Source: Flavobacterium sp. DG2-3 (lineage in GTDB: Bacteria > Bacteroidota > Bacteroidia > Flavobacteriales > Flavobacteriaceae). From it: DNA of 64,000 nucleotides. Numbering within the stretch: the stretch's first letter is position 1; each line of letters begins with the position of its first letter. Positions 44,662 to 52,689 of the stretch are shown piece after piece. The translations under genes and the position numbers were made by a program. The DNA lies in contig NZ_JAVAMB010000011.1 of NCBI RefSeq assembly GCF_030730925.1, forward strand, positions 62,001 through 126,000, written 5' to 3'. The notes beneath the pieces are model-generated. The model was not told where the DNA came from. It worked only from the letters and a program-made list of their open reading frames with translations, and ran no database searches.

Positions 44662-45672
44662 TTAAATTGATTCTCTTATAATTAAATTGCCTTTTTCGAG
44701 AACTTTTTCAATTTTAAAATCGTCCAGGTTTGTCATTTGACTCATTAGCAATTGTATGGATTTGACCGCTATCTGTTCTATCGGTTGGGCAACTACAGAT
44801 ATTGTGGGCGTATGCAGTTTGAAGCTGTCGTGATCATCAAAACTGATAACCGAAATGTCGTCTGGAATTTTGTATTTCAAATCTCGAAAAGCTTGAAGTC
44901 CCGCAAGTCCGAGATAATTGGCTAAAAAAAGAACGGCATCTATCTCTTTATTTTCTGTAAAGAAATTTATAATTGCGTCAATTCTGCTCTGTTCACTTGC
45001 GTGATAATCTAAATGGAGCGTATATTTTTCGTTATAAATTCCTTCTTCTTTTAAGGCTTCAACATATCCTTTTTCTCTCAATTTCATCTGAATCATTCCA
45101 GACTTATTATTCACGACTGCAATATTTTTTCGTCCTTTACTCATCAAAAATTTAGCAGCAGCGTAAGAACCTTCGTAATTATCCATCACAACATGACTTA
45201 CTTTTTGATTGGCAAAATGTCTGTCAATAAGTACAACTGGTTTCTGGAGTTTTAAAAGCTGGCTTATTGTTTTTTCCAAATTTCGTGTTGGCGTAATAAT
45301 AAAACCTTCCACATTTGCCTGCAAAAGACTTTGCACCAATTCTTCAGAACGGTCATTATCGTCATTTGTACTGCAATAAAAAACCCTATAGTTGATATTT
45401 TTTGCCTCGTCTTCGATCACTCTCGCCAAATCTGCAAAAAACTGATTGGATATATCTTCTACAATAAGTCCAATTGATCTCGTTTTTCCTGTCCGCAAAC
45501 TGCTCGCAATCATACTTGGTTTGTATTGCAGTTTTTGTGCTACGTCCTGAACTTTTTTGATCACTGCCGGACTGATAGCCATTTTTTCACCCTTTCCGTT
45601 GATAACAAAAGACACAGTAGAAATAGAAACTTCAGCTTTTTTAGCAATATCTCTAATTGTAATCTTTTTCAT
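44662..45672 (-). CDS. LacI-family transcriptional regulator of the mannan locus
   Basis: 336 residues. N-terminal LacI HTH (ITIRDIAKKAEVSISTVSFVING) with the hinge helix region (KVQDVAQKLQYKPSMIASSLRTGKT), then a periplasmic-binding-protein-like effector domain (IGLIVEDISNQFFADL..., SFDDHDSFKLHTPTISVVAQP). It binds DNA as a dimer and responds to a sugar. The gene precedes susC in the same direction, with a 200-bp gap, and has matching operator palindromes before it and before susC. Confidence 0.92.
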   Translation of the reverse strand: MKKITIRDIAKKAEVSISTVSFVINGKGEKMAISPAVIKKVQDVAQKLQYKPSMIASSLRTGKTRSIGLIVEDISNQFFADLARVIEDEAKNINYRVFYCSTNDDNDRSEELVQSLLQANVEGFIITPTRNLEKTISQLLKLQKPVVLIDRHFANQKVSHVVMDNYEGSYAAAKFLMSKGRKNIAVVNNKSGMIQMKLREKGYVEALKEEGIYNEKYTLHLDYHASEQSRIDAIINFFTENKEIDAVLFLANYLGLAGLQAFRDLKYKIPDDISVISFDDHDSFKLHTPTISVVAQPIEQIAVKSIQLLMSQMTNLDDFKIEKVLEKGNLIIRESI

Positions 45673-45732
45673 CGGGTAATTATTTTATTGTTGCATATTT
45701 TAGTACATAGCAAATATATGTAAGTACAGCTT

Positions 45733-45748
45733 ACAAAAACGTTTTAGT
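45733..45748. promoter_or_regulatory. LacI-type operator upstream of the LacI gene
   Basis: ACAAAAACGTTTTAGT, one base different from the perfect palindrome upstream of susC, 61 bases before the regulator start codon. It suggests that the regulator controls its own gene. Confidence 0.6.
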
Positions 45749-46116
45749 AAAATTTATTTTCAATAAAATGTTTTTTTATAGCTAAAAAATAACAAAATAT
45801 TCAGTAATTACTAGATTTACCCCTGTTATTGTCATTCTGACTTTTAATATAGATTTTTATGTTTTTTGTATCAATTTGACTGGAAAATAATCTGTTTTTT
45901 AAAAAAATCCGCCGCTTTTCTATTCAAAAAAGCTGAGTAAAGTTTAAAAAACATTCGAAAGTTCTTTTTTATAGAATAATCAAAATTGCTTGAAATATTT
46001 CGAAAAAGTATATTTCCGAAAATCACTTTTATTCAATTTTTCTATATAAAAATTTAAACCAAATCCATTAGGCTTAATTCAAAAACAATAAATTTCAAAA
46101 TAAAATTCGCCCATAA

Positions 46117-46236
46117 AGAATCCGAAGGATTCAAATATTTATAGAATTTTATGTCTCATCGTAGGTATGCCCCCTTCGGGGTCAAATATCTACGGCAGGA
46201 ATCATTTGCTATACACATTTGAATCCTTCGGATTCT
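46117..46236. repeat. 20-bp inverted repeat element in the gap before the methyltransferase gene
   Basis: Perfect arms at 46117-46136 and 46217-46236 (core GAATCCGAAGGATTC) with an inner GCCCCCTTCGGGG hairpin near 46168-46180. It is a dispersed element. The rest of the 652-bp gap (45673-46324) holds only the operator above; no other gene is seen. Confidence 0.7.
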
Positions 46237-46324
46237 AATTCAAAATAAAATCTGCACCCTATAAAAGCAATATGCGTAGGAAAGAAAAAAATCACTATTT
46301 TTAACTAACCTTCATTTTTGCATT

Positions 46325-47929
46325 ATGACCGATAAATCACAACTCTTAAGTTCCATTTTCAGGCATCTTGACGGCTTGGTTACTGCTCCTGTGGCAATTG
46401 CGCTAAAAAATAAATTTGTATTACCATTTATCTTAGACAAAAAGCAGACAACATTATCTGAACTTACAGCTGCTTTTAATGCCAATGAAGGTTATCTGAA
46501 TGTCGCTTTGAGAGTTTTGGCTTCTCAAGGTTTTTTAGATTATGAAGTTGACAATAAAACGCAGATTATTACAATTTCTGTAAATGAGAAAACTGAAACC
46601 GCTTTTTCGCTGTTTTATCTCTACGAAGATGTTGTTACCTTACTTCAGCTCTCTATACAGTTTCATCCGCGTTTGTTTGAAGATACGCCTTTTGAAAAAC
46701 TTAATGTAATTTTTGAAAAATATAAAAAAAGATACGGAATTGAGCCTTCCAACGATCCTCTAATCAATAGCATTCAGGAACAAATTTTAAAACATATTGA
46801 AGGCTATCTAATTGGTCCCACAATTGTGCGTCTGGCCATGAACGGAATGTTTCATAAATATTTTATGGAAACTTCTTTTAGACCCGAAGAATTTCATAAA
46901 TCTCCTGAAAATTTTAAAAAGATTTTAGATTTTTTTGTGCATTTGGGCTGGTTTCTAGAAAAAAATGGAAATTATCAGTTTACAGAAGCAGGTTTATTTT
47001 TTGCTAAAAGAGCCAGTGCGTATGGTGTTACGGTTTCTTATTTACCAACATTTGCTAAAATTGAAGAATTAATTTTCGGCAATCCGGATGCCTTACGAAC
47101 TGCTGAAGGCGAAAACGAAATTCATGTGGATCGTGAAATGAATGTTTGGGGAAGCGGCGGCGCTCACGACACTTATTTTAAAGTCGTGGACGAAATTCTA
47201 ATCAAACTTTTTAACCTTCCTATTGAAGAACAGCCTAAAGGAATCCTGGATATGGGCTGCGGAAATGGCGCTTTTCTACAGCATATTTTTGAGGTAGTCG
47301 ACAGACAGACTTTACGAGGAAAAATGCTCGATGAGTATCCGTTATTTATAGTTGGAGTAGATTACAATCAGACTGCTTTGAAAGTTACTCGAGCCAATCT
47401 TATCAATGCAGATATCTGGGCAAAAGTAATCTGGGGCGACATCGGCCGTCCTGATTTACTTGCCAACGATCTGAAAGAAAATTATAACATTGACCTAAAA
47501 GATCTTCTTAACGTAAGGACTTTTTTAGACCACAATAGAATCTGGCAGGAACCAAAACATATTAGTTCAAATAGAGTCAGTAGCTCTACCGGAGCGTTTG
47601 CTTACAGAGGAAAACGAATTAGCAACAATCAAGTTGAAGACAATCTTTTGGAACATTTGCAAAAATGGTCGCCTTATGTGCATAAATTTGGTTTGCTTCT
47701 AATAGAATTGCATACCATAAATCCGAAATTGACTGCCAACAATTTAGGCCGAACACCCGCAACAGCTTATGATGCAACTCACGGTTTTTCTGATCAGTAT
47801 ATTGTTGAAATCGATGTTTTTAATGCCATTGCAGCAGAGGCTGGTTTGTTTCCAGATAAATCTATTTTCAAGCGATTTCCAGATGCTGATACGGCGACGG
47901 TGAGTATAAATTTATTGAAAGGAAAATAA
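46325..47929 (+). CDS. SAM-dependent methyltransferase with N-terminal winged-helix-like part
   Basis: 534 residues, soluble. The first ~90 residues look like the dimerisation/winged-helix part of O-methyltransferases (KQTTLSELTAAFNANEGYLNVALRVLASQGFL). The class I methyltransferase core starts near residue 310 with GILDMGCGNGAFLQHIF (SAM motif I), followed by VGVDYNQTALKVTRANL (acidic ribose contact) and VIWGDIGRP. It ends with a long C-terminal part (LNVRTFLDHNRIW, LLIELHTI) that recalls the methyltransferases of polyketide-type pathways. No biosynthetic neighbours are present. Substrate unknown. Confidence 0.75.
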   Translation: MTDKSQLLSSIFRHLDGLVTAPVAIALKNKFVLPFILDKKQTTLSELTAAFNANEGYLNVALRVLASQGFLDYEVDNKTQIITISVNEKTETAFSLFYLYEDVVTLLQLSIQFHPRLFEDTPFEKLNVIFEKYKKRYGIEPSNDPLINSIQEQILKHIEGYLIGPTIVRLAMNGMFHKYFMETSFRPEEFHKSPENFKKILDFFVHLGWFLEKNGNYQFTEAGLFFAKRASAYGVTVSYLPTFAKIEELIFGNPDALRTAEGENEIHVDREMNVWGSGGAHDTYFKVVDEILIKLFNLPIEEQPKGILDMGCGNGAFLQHIFEVVDRQTLRGKMLDEYPLFIVGVDYNQTALKVTRANLINADIWAKVIWGDIGRPDLLANDLKENYNIDLKDLLNVRTFLDHNRIWQEPKHISSNRVSSSTGAFAYRGKRISNNQVEDNLLEHLQKWSPYVHKFGLLLIELHTINPKLTANNLGRTPATAYDATHGFSDQYIVEIDVFNAIAAEAGLFPDKSIFKRFPDADTATVSINLLKGK

Positions 47930-47993
47930 ATTATGGAAGATTCCTAAAAGAATTACCAATCGTCCATAATTTATTTAAGATTTAAGGAAACAA

Positions 47994-48677
47994 CTACATC
48001 ATCGTATTAATACGAATACTTGCTTTTATAAGTGCCAAAGCAGATATTTTCGACACGTGAATATCTTTTGGCTGATGATGCGAATTCTGACTAACCAATT
48101 TCACAAATTCCTGGCCTTGATCTGATTTCTGAACATATTTTACGGTGATATATTCTTCCCAATCGTTCAGCTTTACACTTAAAAGATACATTTCGCCAAA
48201 AAAGATATTTTCAAATTCTGTTTCCTTATACAGAATAATATCTCCAGATTTCAATAACGGATACATACTATCTCCTGTTACAGAAATTGCGCCGTCACAT
48301 TTTGGAAGATTCGGAATTTTTATCGTATCCAAAATTCTTTGCGGTTCTCCACTGCTAAACAATTCTCTTAAACCTGCAACCGCTTCTAAATCATATAAAG
48401 GAATTTCCTGAGTTGCATGCAGCGAATCGATTGTTTTTCTATCACTATTCATAATCATCACGCTAGTATTTTCTTCTTTAATCATCGGTCCGTTTCCTGT
48501 TAACAGCCACTCTGAATTTAGGTCCGGATAGTGATGTAATATTTTACACGCTTTATCTGTTCCCATATTGCTGCTATTGTCTAAAAACTTATTAGAAAAA
48601 CCTAAATCATTACAAAACTTATACTTAGTAATCCCTTTATAATCAAGATATTCCCGCACTCTTTCCGTTGACCCCAT
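47994..48677 (-). CDS. S24/LexA-like phage repressor
   Basis: 227 residues. The N-terminal HTH (~5-65: REYLDYKGITKYKFCNDLGFSNKFL, ...DLNSEWLLTGNGPM) is followed by a LexA/UmuD-type self-cleavage domain. The serine is in VTGDSMYP (Ser137), the lysine in ITVKYVQK (Lys180), and the probable cleavage region is AVAGL near residue 100. It is divergently oriented from the accessory genes at 48978 onward, like the repressor of a temperate phage, and would be inactivated by RecA-linked self-cleavage after DNA damage. Operator-like repeats lie immediately upstream. Confidence 0.9.
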   Translation of the reverse strand: MGSTERVREYLDYKGITKYKFCNDLGFSNKFLDNSSNMGTDKACKILHHYPDLNSEWLLTGNGPMIKEENTSVMIMNSDRKTIDSLHATQEIPLYDLEAVAGLRELFSSGEPQRILDTIKIPNLPKCDGAISVTGDSMYPLLKSGDIILYKETEFENIFFGEMYLLSVKLNDWEEYITVKYVQKSDQGQEFVKLVSQNSHHQPKDIHVSKISALALIKASIRINTMM

Positions 48678-48684
48678 AAAAAAG

Positions 48685-48739
48685 ATGTATTATTTTACGT
48701 TAAAAATTTGTTTTAATGTATTATTTTACATTATATTTG
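48685..48739 (+). promoter_or_regulatory. Divergent control region: promoter with repressor operators
   Basis: A rightward promoter is visible: TTTG at 48707-48710 and TATATTTG at 48732-48739, 21 bases apart. Two direct copies of ATGTATTATTTTAC(G/A)TT lie at 48685-48701 and 48716-48732, 31 bases apart. The second covers the spacer between the two promoter elements, the first ends 8 bases before the repressor start codon. A related inverted word (AATGTAAAATACTACG) occurs at 48901-48916. This fits repression of the rightward genes and autoregulation. The leader 48740-48977 has no gene. Confidence 0.65.
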
Positions 48740-48977
48740 CAAAGTAAAGAAAAATAAAATTGAAAAACAAGGGGTTAAGCCAGAAAATATATTTGAAACA
48801 TAAATAAACAAAACCCAAAAACAAACACAATTAATTGATTTACAACAAACAAAACAACAAATACATGATACGTAAAAATTTTACCTTAAAATCCAAAAAA
48901 AATGTAAAATACTACGCATCTAAAATAATACTTAACTAGAATCAAAAAATAGCATTAATCTTTAATCCAAATCGAAA

Positions 48978-49385
48978 ATGGAGACAAATCAAATCAAAGA
49001 AAAAATTCGGGAACTGGAAAATTGGCTTATTGAAAATCCAAATAGCCCCGAAAGGAGTTTAATCGAATCTGACATTAAAAAATTAAAAAATCAATTAGAA
49101 AAAAACATGAGTAAAGTACAAATCGAAGAACGTATTGCAACATTATATCTGGCACTTCAATACTGTTCTGAAAAAAAGAAAACTTTTACCGCCGGAGAAA
49201 GAATCTGTATTAATCAAGAACGTTTTCAGTGGATGCATATTCTGGATAATGAAGCCGCCACTCCCCGTCCTGTTTCAGCAAATATTGAGAATAAAATAAA
49301 CGATGTCTTGAGACTCGCCTTACAGAACAATTTTAAACCGTATTACGGAGATCCTTTTAAAGAAGAAATTTTATTAAACGCCTAA
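48978..49385 (+). CDS. Hypothetical protein, first gene of the phage-like unit
   Basis: Unrecognised, 135 residues, soluble, two helical halves with charged coiled-coil-like sequence (IKEKIRELENWLIENPNSPE, VQIEERIATLYLALQYCS). It is the first gene after the repressor-controlled promoter and is followed 11 bases later by the DUF3164 gene. Early gene of the locus by position. Inner starts (e.g. MSKVQIEERI) are possible. Confidence 0.6.
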   Translation: METNQIKEKIRELENWLIENPNSPERSLIESDIKKLKNQLEKNMSKVQIEERIATLYLALQYCSEKKKTFTAGERICINQERFQWMHILDNEAATPRPVSANIENKINDVLRLALQNNFKPYYGDPFKEEILLNA

Positions 49386-49396
49386 AAACAAACCTT

Positions 49397-50107
49397 ATGA
49401 ACACTCCAACAGCAAACAATTTTAAAACTATGGACTTATCTCAATTTTCTGCTCAACAGTTAAAAGAAGCTTTAAATCAAATTGAAAATAAAAAATTGGA
49501 AGAAAGAGATGCTTATAAAAAATTAGTCGCAGAAACGATTCCGAAAGCACTTTCAAGATTGCACGAAACGTCTGAAATGATGCGAAATGCCAAAACGGAA
49601 ACTTTTCAATTATTTGAAACTATTCTGGATTTAAAAAATCAGGTTTATGGTTTTAAAGAAAAACAAATGTCCCACACTTTCTCTAACGATAAGGAAGAAA
49701 TTACCATTGGCTACCGCATTAATGAAGGTTGGGACGATACGGTAACTATTGGAATTGAGAAAGTTCAGAATTACATTTCGTCACTTTCTACGAATAAAGA
49801 AACAGCGTCGTTGGTAAAAATTGTTTTCAATCTTTTAAAAAAAGATGCTAAAGGAAACTTGAAAGGTTCTAGAGTCCTAGAACTTCAAAAACTGACTAAA
49901 GAATTTAATAACGAAGAATTTACAGATGGTGTAGAGATTATTGCTTCTTCTTTTAAACCTGTGCGTTCGAGCTGGTTTATTGAGGCTAGCAGAATTGACG
50001 AAAATGGCGTAAGAACTAATATTCCGCTTTCGATGTCTTCTGTCGATTTTTTACAAGGATACGCTTTTAATTTCTTTAACGAAAACAAACAAAATCATGC
50101 AGCTTAA
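49397..50107 (+). CDS. DUF3164-like protein (Mu-like phage early protein)
   Basis: 236 residues. A long N-terminal helix (QQLKEALNQIENKKLEERDAYK) precedes a conserved central part (ITIGYRINEGWDDTVTIGIEKVQNYIS) and a C-terminal part (RVLELQKLTKEFNNEEFTDGVEIIASSF) that match the DUF3164 family as I remember it. DUF3164 genes are almost always found in the early region of Mu-like transposable phages. No MuA/MuB transposase is visible here. Overlaps the next small frame by 11 bases. Confidence 0.7.
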   Translation: MNTPTANNFKTMDLSQFSAQQLKEALNQIENKKLEERDAYKKLVAETIPKALSRLHETSEMMRNAKTETFQLFETILDLKNQVYGFKEKQMSHTFSNDKEEITIGYRINEGWDDTVTIGIEKVQNYISSLSTNKETASLVKIVFNLLKKDAKGNLKGSRVLELQKLTKEFNNEEFTDGVEIIASSFKPVRSSWFIEASRIDENGVRTNIPLSMSSVDFLQGYAFNFFNENKQNHAA

Positions 50108-50264
50108 TCACGACATTTATTTATCGCTATTGCTCACTATCTTGTTAATATTGACCAATTTAAAACCAATACTTTTATTTAGAGAATGGTTTTATTTCAA
50201 ATTAAAAACAACTTTTAAACAATATTTAAATGAGCGTAAAAATAAAGCCAATTACCGATCATGA
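50097..50264 (+). CDS. Candidate small membrane protein (55 aa)
   Basis: A frame of 55 codons, ATG at 50097 inside the end of the DUF3164 gene, ending at TGA 50262-50264 inside the next gene. It has one clear hydrophobic helix (IYLSLLLTILLILTNL) and a basic tail. Such overlap at both ends is typical of compact phage operons. Coding status is uncertain; it may be a chance frame. Confidence 0.4.
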   Translation: MQLNHDIYLSLLLTILLILTNLKPILLFREWFYFKLKTTFKQYLNERKNKANYRS

Positions 50265-50430
50265 AAGTTACCAAGTAAATGAACATACGATCGTTAAAGA
50301 TAGACTTGGAAACTGGAACTGCGAGAATGATTTATCTACTAGAGAACGTCGCGCTTTTCTTCAGTACGAAAAGATTGTGATAAAAAATCCAAGATTCAAA
50401 AAGCATACAACAGCCACTTACAAAGGCTAA
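50230..50430 (+). CDS. Hypothetical phage-like small protein (66 aa)
   Basis: 66 residues, basic and soluble (MSVKIKPITDHESYQVNEHT...), with an aromatic TTTYKG-like end. Unrecognised. It overlaps the previous small frame by 35 bases and is followed by a 400-bp hairpin-rich gap. Confidence 0.5.
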   Translation: MSVKIKPITDHESYQVNEHTIVKDRLGNWNCENDLSTRERRAFLQYEKIVIKNPRFKKHTTATYKG

Positions 50431-50439
50431 AACTGACCT

Positions 50440-50750
50440 TCTAACTTGCAGCCTAAAATGCAAGTAAAAAAATGGTTCCTGTTTCTTCTTCTTTCTGAAG
50501 CGAAACAGGAACCGGAAAAACGGGCGATTTCTGCCCTAATAAAATAACAGCCAAAACGCATTCTTTCTATTGGAATCTAAACCTATAAAGGTTTGGAAAC
50601 AGGATTGTCATGCGGAGTTTGCTGACCTGAATTGTTAAATAAAATCTTTAACAAATACCTCAGAACGAGGTTTACAATAAAATGGCATTTGAGGAGTAAA
50701 ACCATTCATAAAAAATGATCAAATGGTTTTGGCTGTCTTAAATATGATGT
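50440..50750. other. Hairpin-rich noncoding stretch
   Basis: At least five hairpins occur in line: CTTGCA/TGCAAG (50445-50464), a 12-bp GGTTCCTGTTTC stem (50474-50485 with 50502-50513), GGGC/GCCC (~50522), AAACCT/AGGTTT (50579-50594) and an AAACCATT/AATGGTTT stem near 50700-50730. No reading frame of useful length. It separates the early genes from the lysis genes and may hold one or more terminators or a structured RNA. Confidence 0.5.
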
Positions 50751-50834
50751 CGTCGCTTATACAAGCAATTCACTTTTTCAAACTTCGTTCTTCTTAAAAC
50801 TTTTCTTTTTTCTATCATTCAAAATATATTTCTC

Positions 50835-51080
50835 ATGCCTATATCTTCAAACAGAAGCCTCGGAATTCAAAAAAATAAATTAATGCGTTATAAACTCATT
50901 AAAGAACTATATCAAAAACACAAAACAGAAGACATTCCCACTACTGTGGTGTGGCGCAAATATGTGTATCCAGTATACCCGATTTCTAGAACCACTTTAT
51001 ATGAAATTCTGTGTACACCTATCACTTCTGAACTAAAAAAAATCGAAGAACTTCTGAGCAATCAGAATCGAATTTCATAA
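50835..51080 (+). CDS. Hypothetical phage-like protein (81 aa)
   Basis: 81 residues, basic N-terminal half (NRSLGIQKNKLMRYKLIKELY) then VWRKYVYPVYPISRTTLYEIL. The helical R-T-T-L-Y-E-I-L end looks like a recognition helix, so it could be a small DNA-binding protein, but I recognise no family. Similar short proteins sit before lysis genes in Bacteroidota prophages. Confidence 0.5.
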   Translation: MPISSNRSLGIQKNKLMRYKLIKELYQKHKTEDIPTTVVWRKYVYPVYPISRTTLYEILCTPITSELKKIEELLSNQNRIS

Positions 51081-51177
51081 TTAATACAAAAGAAAAATTA
51101 TTCTTTTTTTAATCTTCAAAAACATCCTTTTTGCTATGCAAAGATGAGTCATTTACTCTATCTAAAACGACTTCTGT

Positions 51178-51295
51178 TCGCTTTCCTTACAACTCTGTAA
51201 AGCCCTAGAATACAAATGTTCGCAGACCTTGCAATCATTTTTTTTAGGGCTTTTTTCACCCAATCTTTGCAATCTCAAAAGGAAACAGCTCACTC
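51178..51295. repeat. Direct repeat, left copy (upstream of the lysis cassette)
   Basis: This ~115-bp stretch beginning CTTTCCTTACAACTCTGTAAAGCCCTAGAA (given here in part) is a diverged copy of 60596-60712. It contains AGCCCT ... AGGGCTTTTTT (about 51203-51256), a terminator-like stem with T-run. It lies in the 51081-51397 gap. A 69-codon frame through it (51216-51425) has no supporting feature. Confidence 0.6.
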
Positions 51296-51397
51296 CAAAA
51301 ACGGGAGCAAATTTCTGGTTTTGTTTCTCCAAAAAATGGCTTCCAGGCTGTTTGCCAAAGACAATTTAATCACACACTCAAATCGCAATAACACAAA

Positions 51398-51685
51398 ATG
51401 GAACAATTTCTATACCCCTCGCTGACGGCTTTTTTTGCCGCCTTTATTACTTGGTTTTTCTCTATGCGAAAATCATTGGCACAAGATCGTGCCGCCGAAC
51501 TAGACAATGCTGTAAGTGCCGTAAAATATTACCGTGATCTGCTAGATGACATTACGGCTCGCCTTACCGCTGCCACCGAAACCATCAAAAAAATGGAAAT
51601 ACAACACAAAGAACTCATGCTCATCAATCAGCAATTGGTTGACGAATTACAAAAATTTAAACAGCTAAACGGAAAAACATCATGA
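51398..51685 (+). CDS. Membrane/coiled-coil protein, holin candidate of the lysis cassette
   Basis: 95 residues: one N-terminal membrane helix (LTAFFAAFITWFFSM) followed by a charged coiled coil (ELDNAVSAVKYYRDLLDDIT..., IQHKELMLINQQLVDELQKF). Placement directly before an endolysin, overlapping it by 4 bases (ATGA), is the usual position of a holin or holin-regulator gene. It has only one membrane helix, which fits class III or pinholin-type proteins; it could also be an Rz-like inner-membrane protein. Function inferred from position. Confidence 0.6.
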   Translation: MEQFLYPSLTAFFAAFITWFFSMRKSLAQDRAAELDNAVSAVKYYRDLLDDITARLTAATETIKKMEIQHKELMLINQQLVDELQKFKQLNGKTS

Positions 51686-52134
51686 CACTTGCTCAAAAAA
51701 CTTTAGAAATCGCCACTGCCCAGATTGGCGTGGAAGAGATTCCGAGAAACAGCAACGCTGGCCCAGAAGTAGAAATCTATTTAAAAAGCGTAGGTCTTGG
51801 CAAAGGTTATGCCTGGTGCATGGCTTTTATTTACTGGTGCACACAAAGAGCTTCGGCTCACGTTAACACAAAAAACCCTTTAAAGAAAACTGGTGGCGTT
51901 TTAGACCAGTACAATTCCAGACCTCTTTTGGCAAAAAAAATACCTCAGCCTGGAGATGTTTTTATTATGGACTTTAACAACGGTACAGGCCACGCTGGAT
52001 TTGTAGAAAAAATAGTAGGAAACACTCTTTATACTATTGAAGGCAACACCAATGATTCTGGAGGACGAGAAGGCTATAAAGTCGCTCGAAGAAAACGAGA
52101 TATCAAAAGCATTAAAGGTTTTTTGCGCCTTTAA
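51682..52134 (+). CDS. CHAP-domain peptidoglycan hydrolase (endolysin)
   Basis: 150 residues with no signal peptide, so it needs a holin-type path to reach the wall. CHAP/NlpC-like fold: catalytic Cys46 in GYAWCMAFIYW, His104 in GTGHAGFVEKI, and the third polar residue near Glu120 in YTIEGNTN. It cleaves peptide or amide bonds in peptidoglycan. The start overlaps the previous gene by 4 bases; the next gene starts 26 bases downstream. Confidence 0.87.
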   Translation: MTLAQKTLEIATAQIGVEEIPRNSNAGPEVEIYLKSVGLGKGYAWCMAFIYWCTQRASAHVNTKNPLKKTGGVLDQYNSRPLLAKKIPQPGDVFIMDFNNGTGHAGFVEKIVGNTLYTIEGNTNDSGGREGYKVARRKRDIKSIKGFLRL

Positions 52135-52159
52135 AAACAAAATTTATAAACCCGAAATA

Positions 52160-52663
52160 ATGATGATAAAAAACTTAAAAGCTCTGATTTTTTCAATTGC
52201 CATTTTCTTAGTGGTGATTTCATGCCGAAGTCCGAAACCGGTGCAAAACGAAAATAGAATTCAGACGATAACTGTTACCGAAACTCTACACGACACCATT
52301 TTTAAGATTGCGAAAGACAGCAGTTCTTACAATGCATTACTGGAATGCTTGAATGGAAAAGTCATTCTTAAAAATGTTATTCAAGCCGAACCAGGGCGCA
52401 CATTAAAAAGCCCAAGGGTTCGACTGGATAACAATACATTAAGCGTTGACTGCAACTTAAAAGAACAGGAACTCTACGCTGCCTGGAAATCGAAACAGGT
52501 TAAAGACGTTCAAGAAAAAACCATCACCATTACCAAATTTATCAACTATTTGACTTTTTGGCAAAAAGTACAGATTTGGCTAGGGAGAATCCTTCTTGTT
52601 TTACTGCTTTTTCTAATTGGACAATTCGTCTATAAACTCTACAAGCCTTTTGGGTTCAAATAA
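52160..52663 (+). CDS. Unimolecular-spanin-like lipoprotein
   Basis: 167 residues from the ATG at 52160 (the frame runs back to 52037 inside the endolysin gene, without support). It begins with a lipoprotein signal (IFSIAIFLVVISC, Cys22), has a soluble periplasmic part, and ends with a strong membrane helix (WLGRILLVLLLFLIGQFVY, about residues 139-158). A lipidated N-terminus plus a C-terminal inner-membrane helix in one chain is the layout of phage u-spanins, which join outer and inner membranes in the last lysis step. It follows the endolysin in the right place for that role. No sequence similarity to a known spanin is claimed. Confidence 0.65.
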   Translation: MMIKNLKALIFSIAIFLVVISCRSPKPVQNENRIQTITVTETLHDTIFKIAKDSSSYNALLECLNGKVILKNVIQAEPGRTLKSPRVRLDNNTLSVDCNLKEQELYAAWKSKQVKDVQEKTITITKFINYLTFWQKVQIWLGRILLVLLLFLIGQFVYKLYKPFGFK

Positions 52664-52689
52664 AAATTTTATTAAATAACACTTAAAAT

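Noticed and set aside
51216..51425. 69-codon frame before the holin candidate
   Set aside because: It overlaps the duplicated intergenic sequence and the start of the next gene; the right copy of the repeat does not keep the frame.
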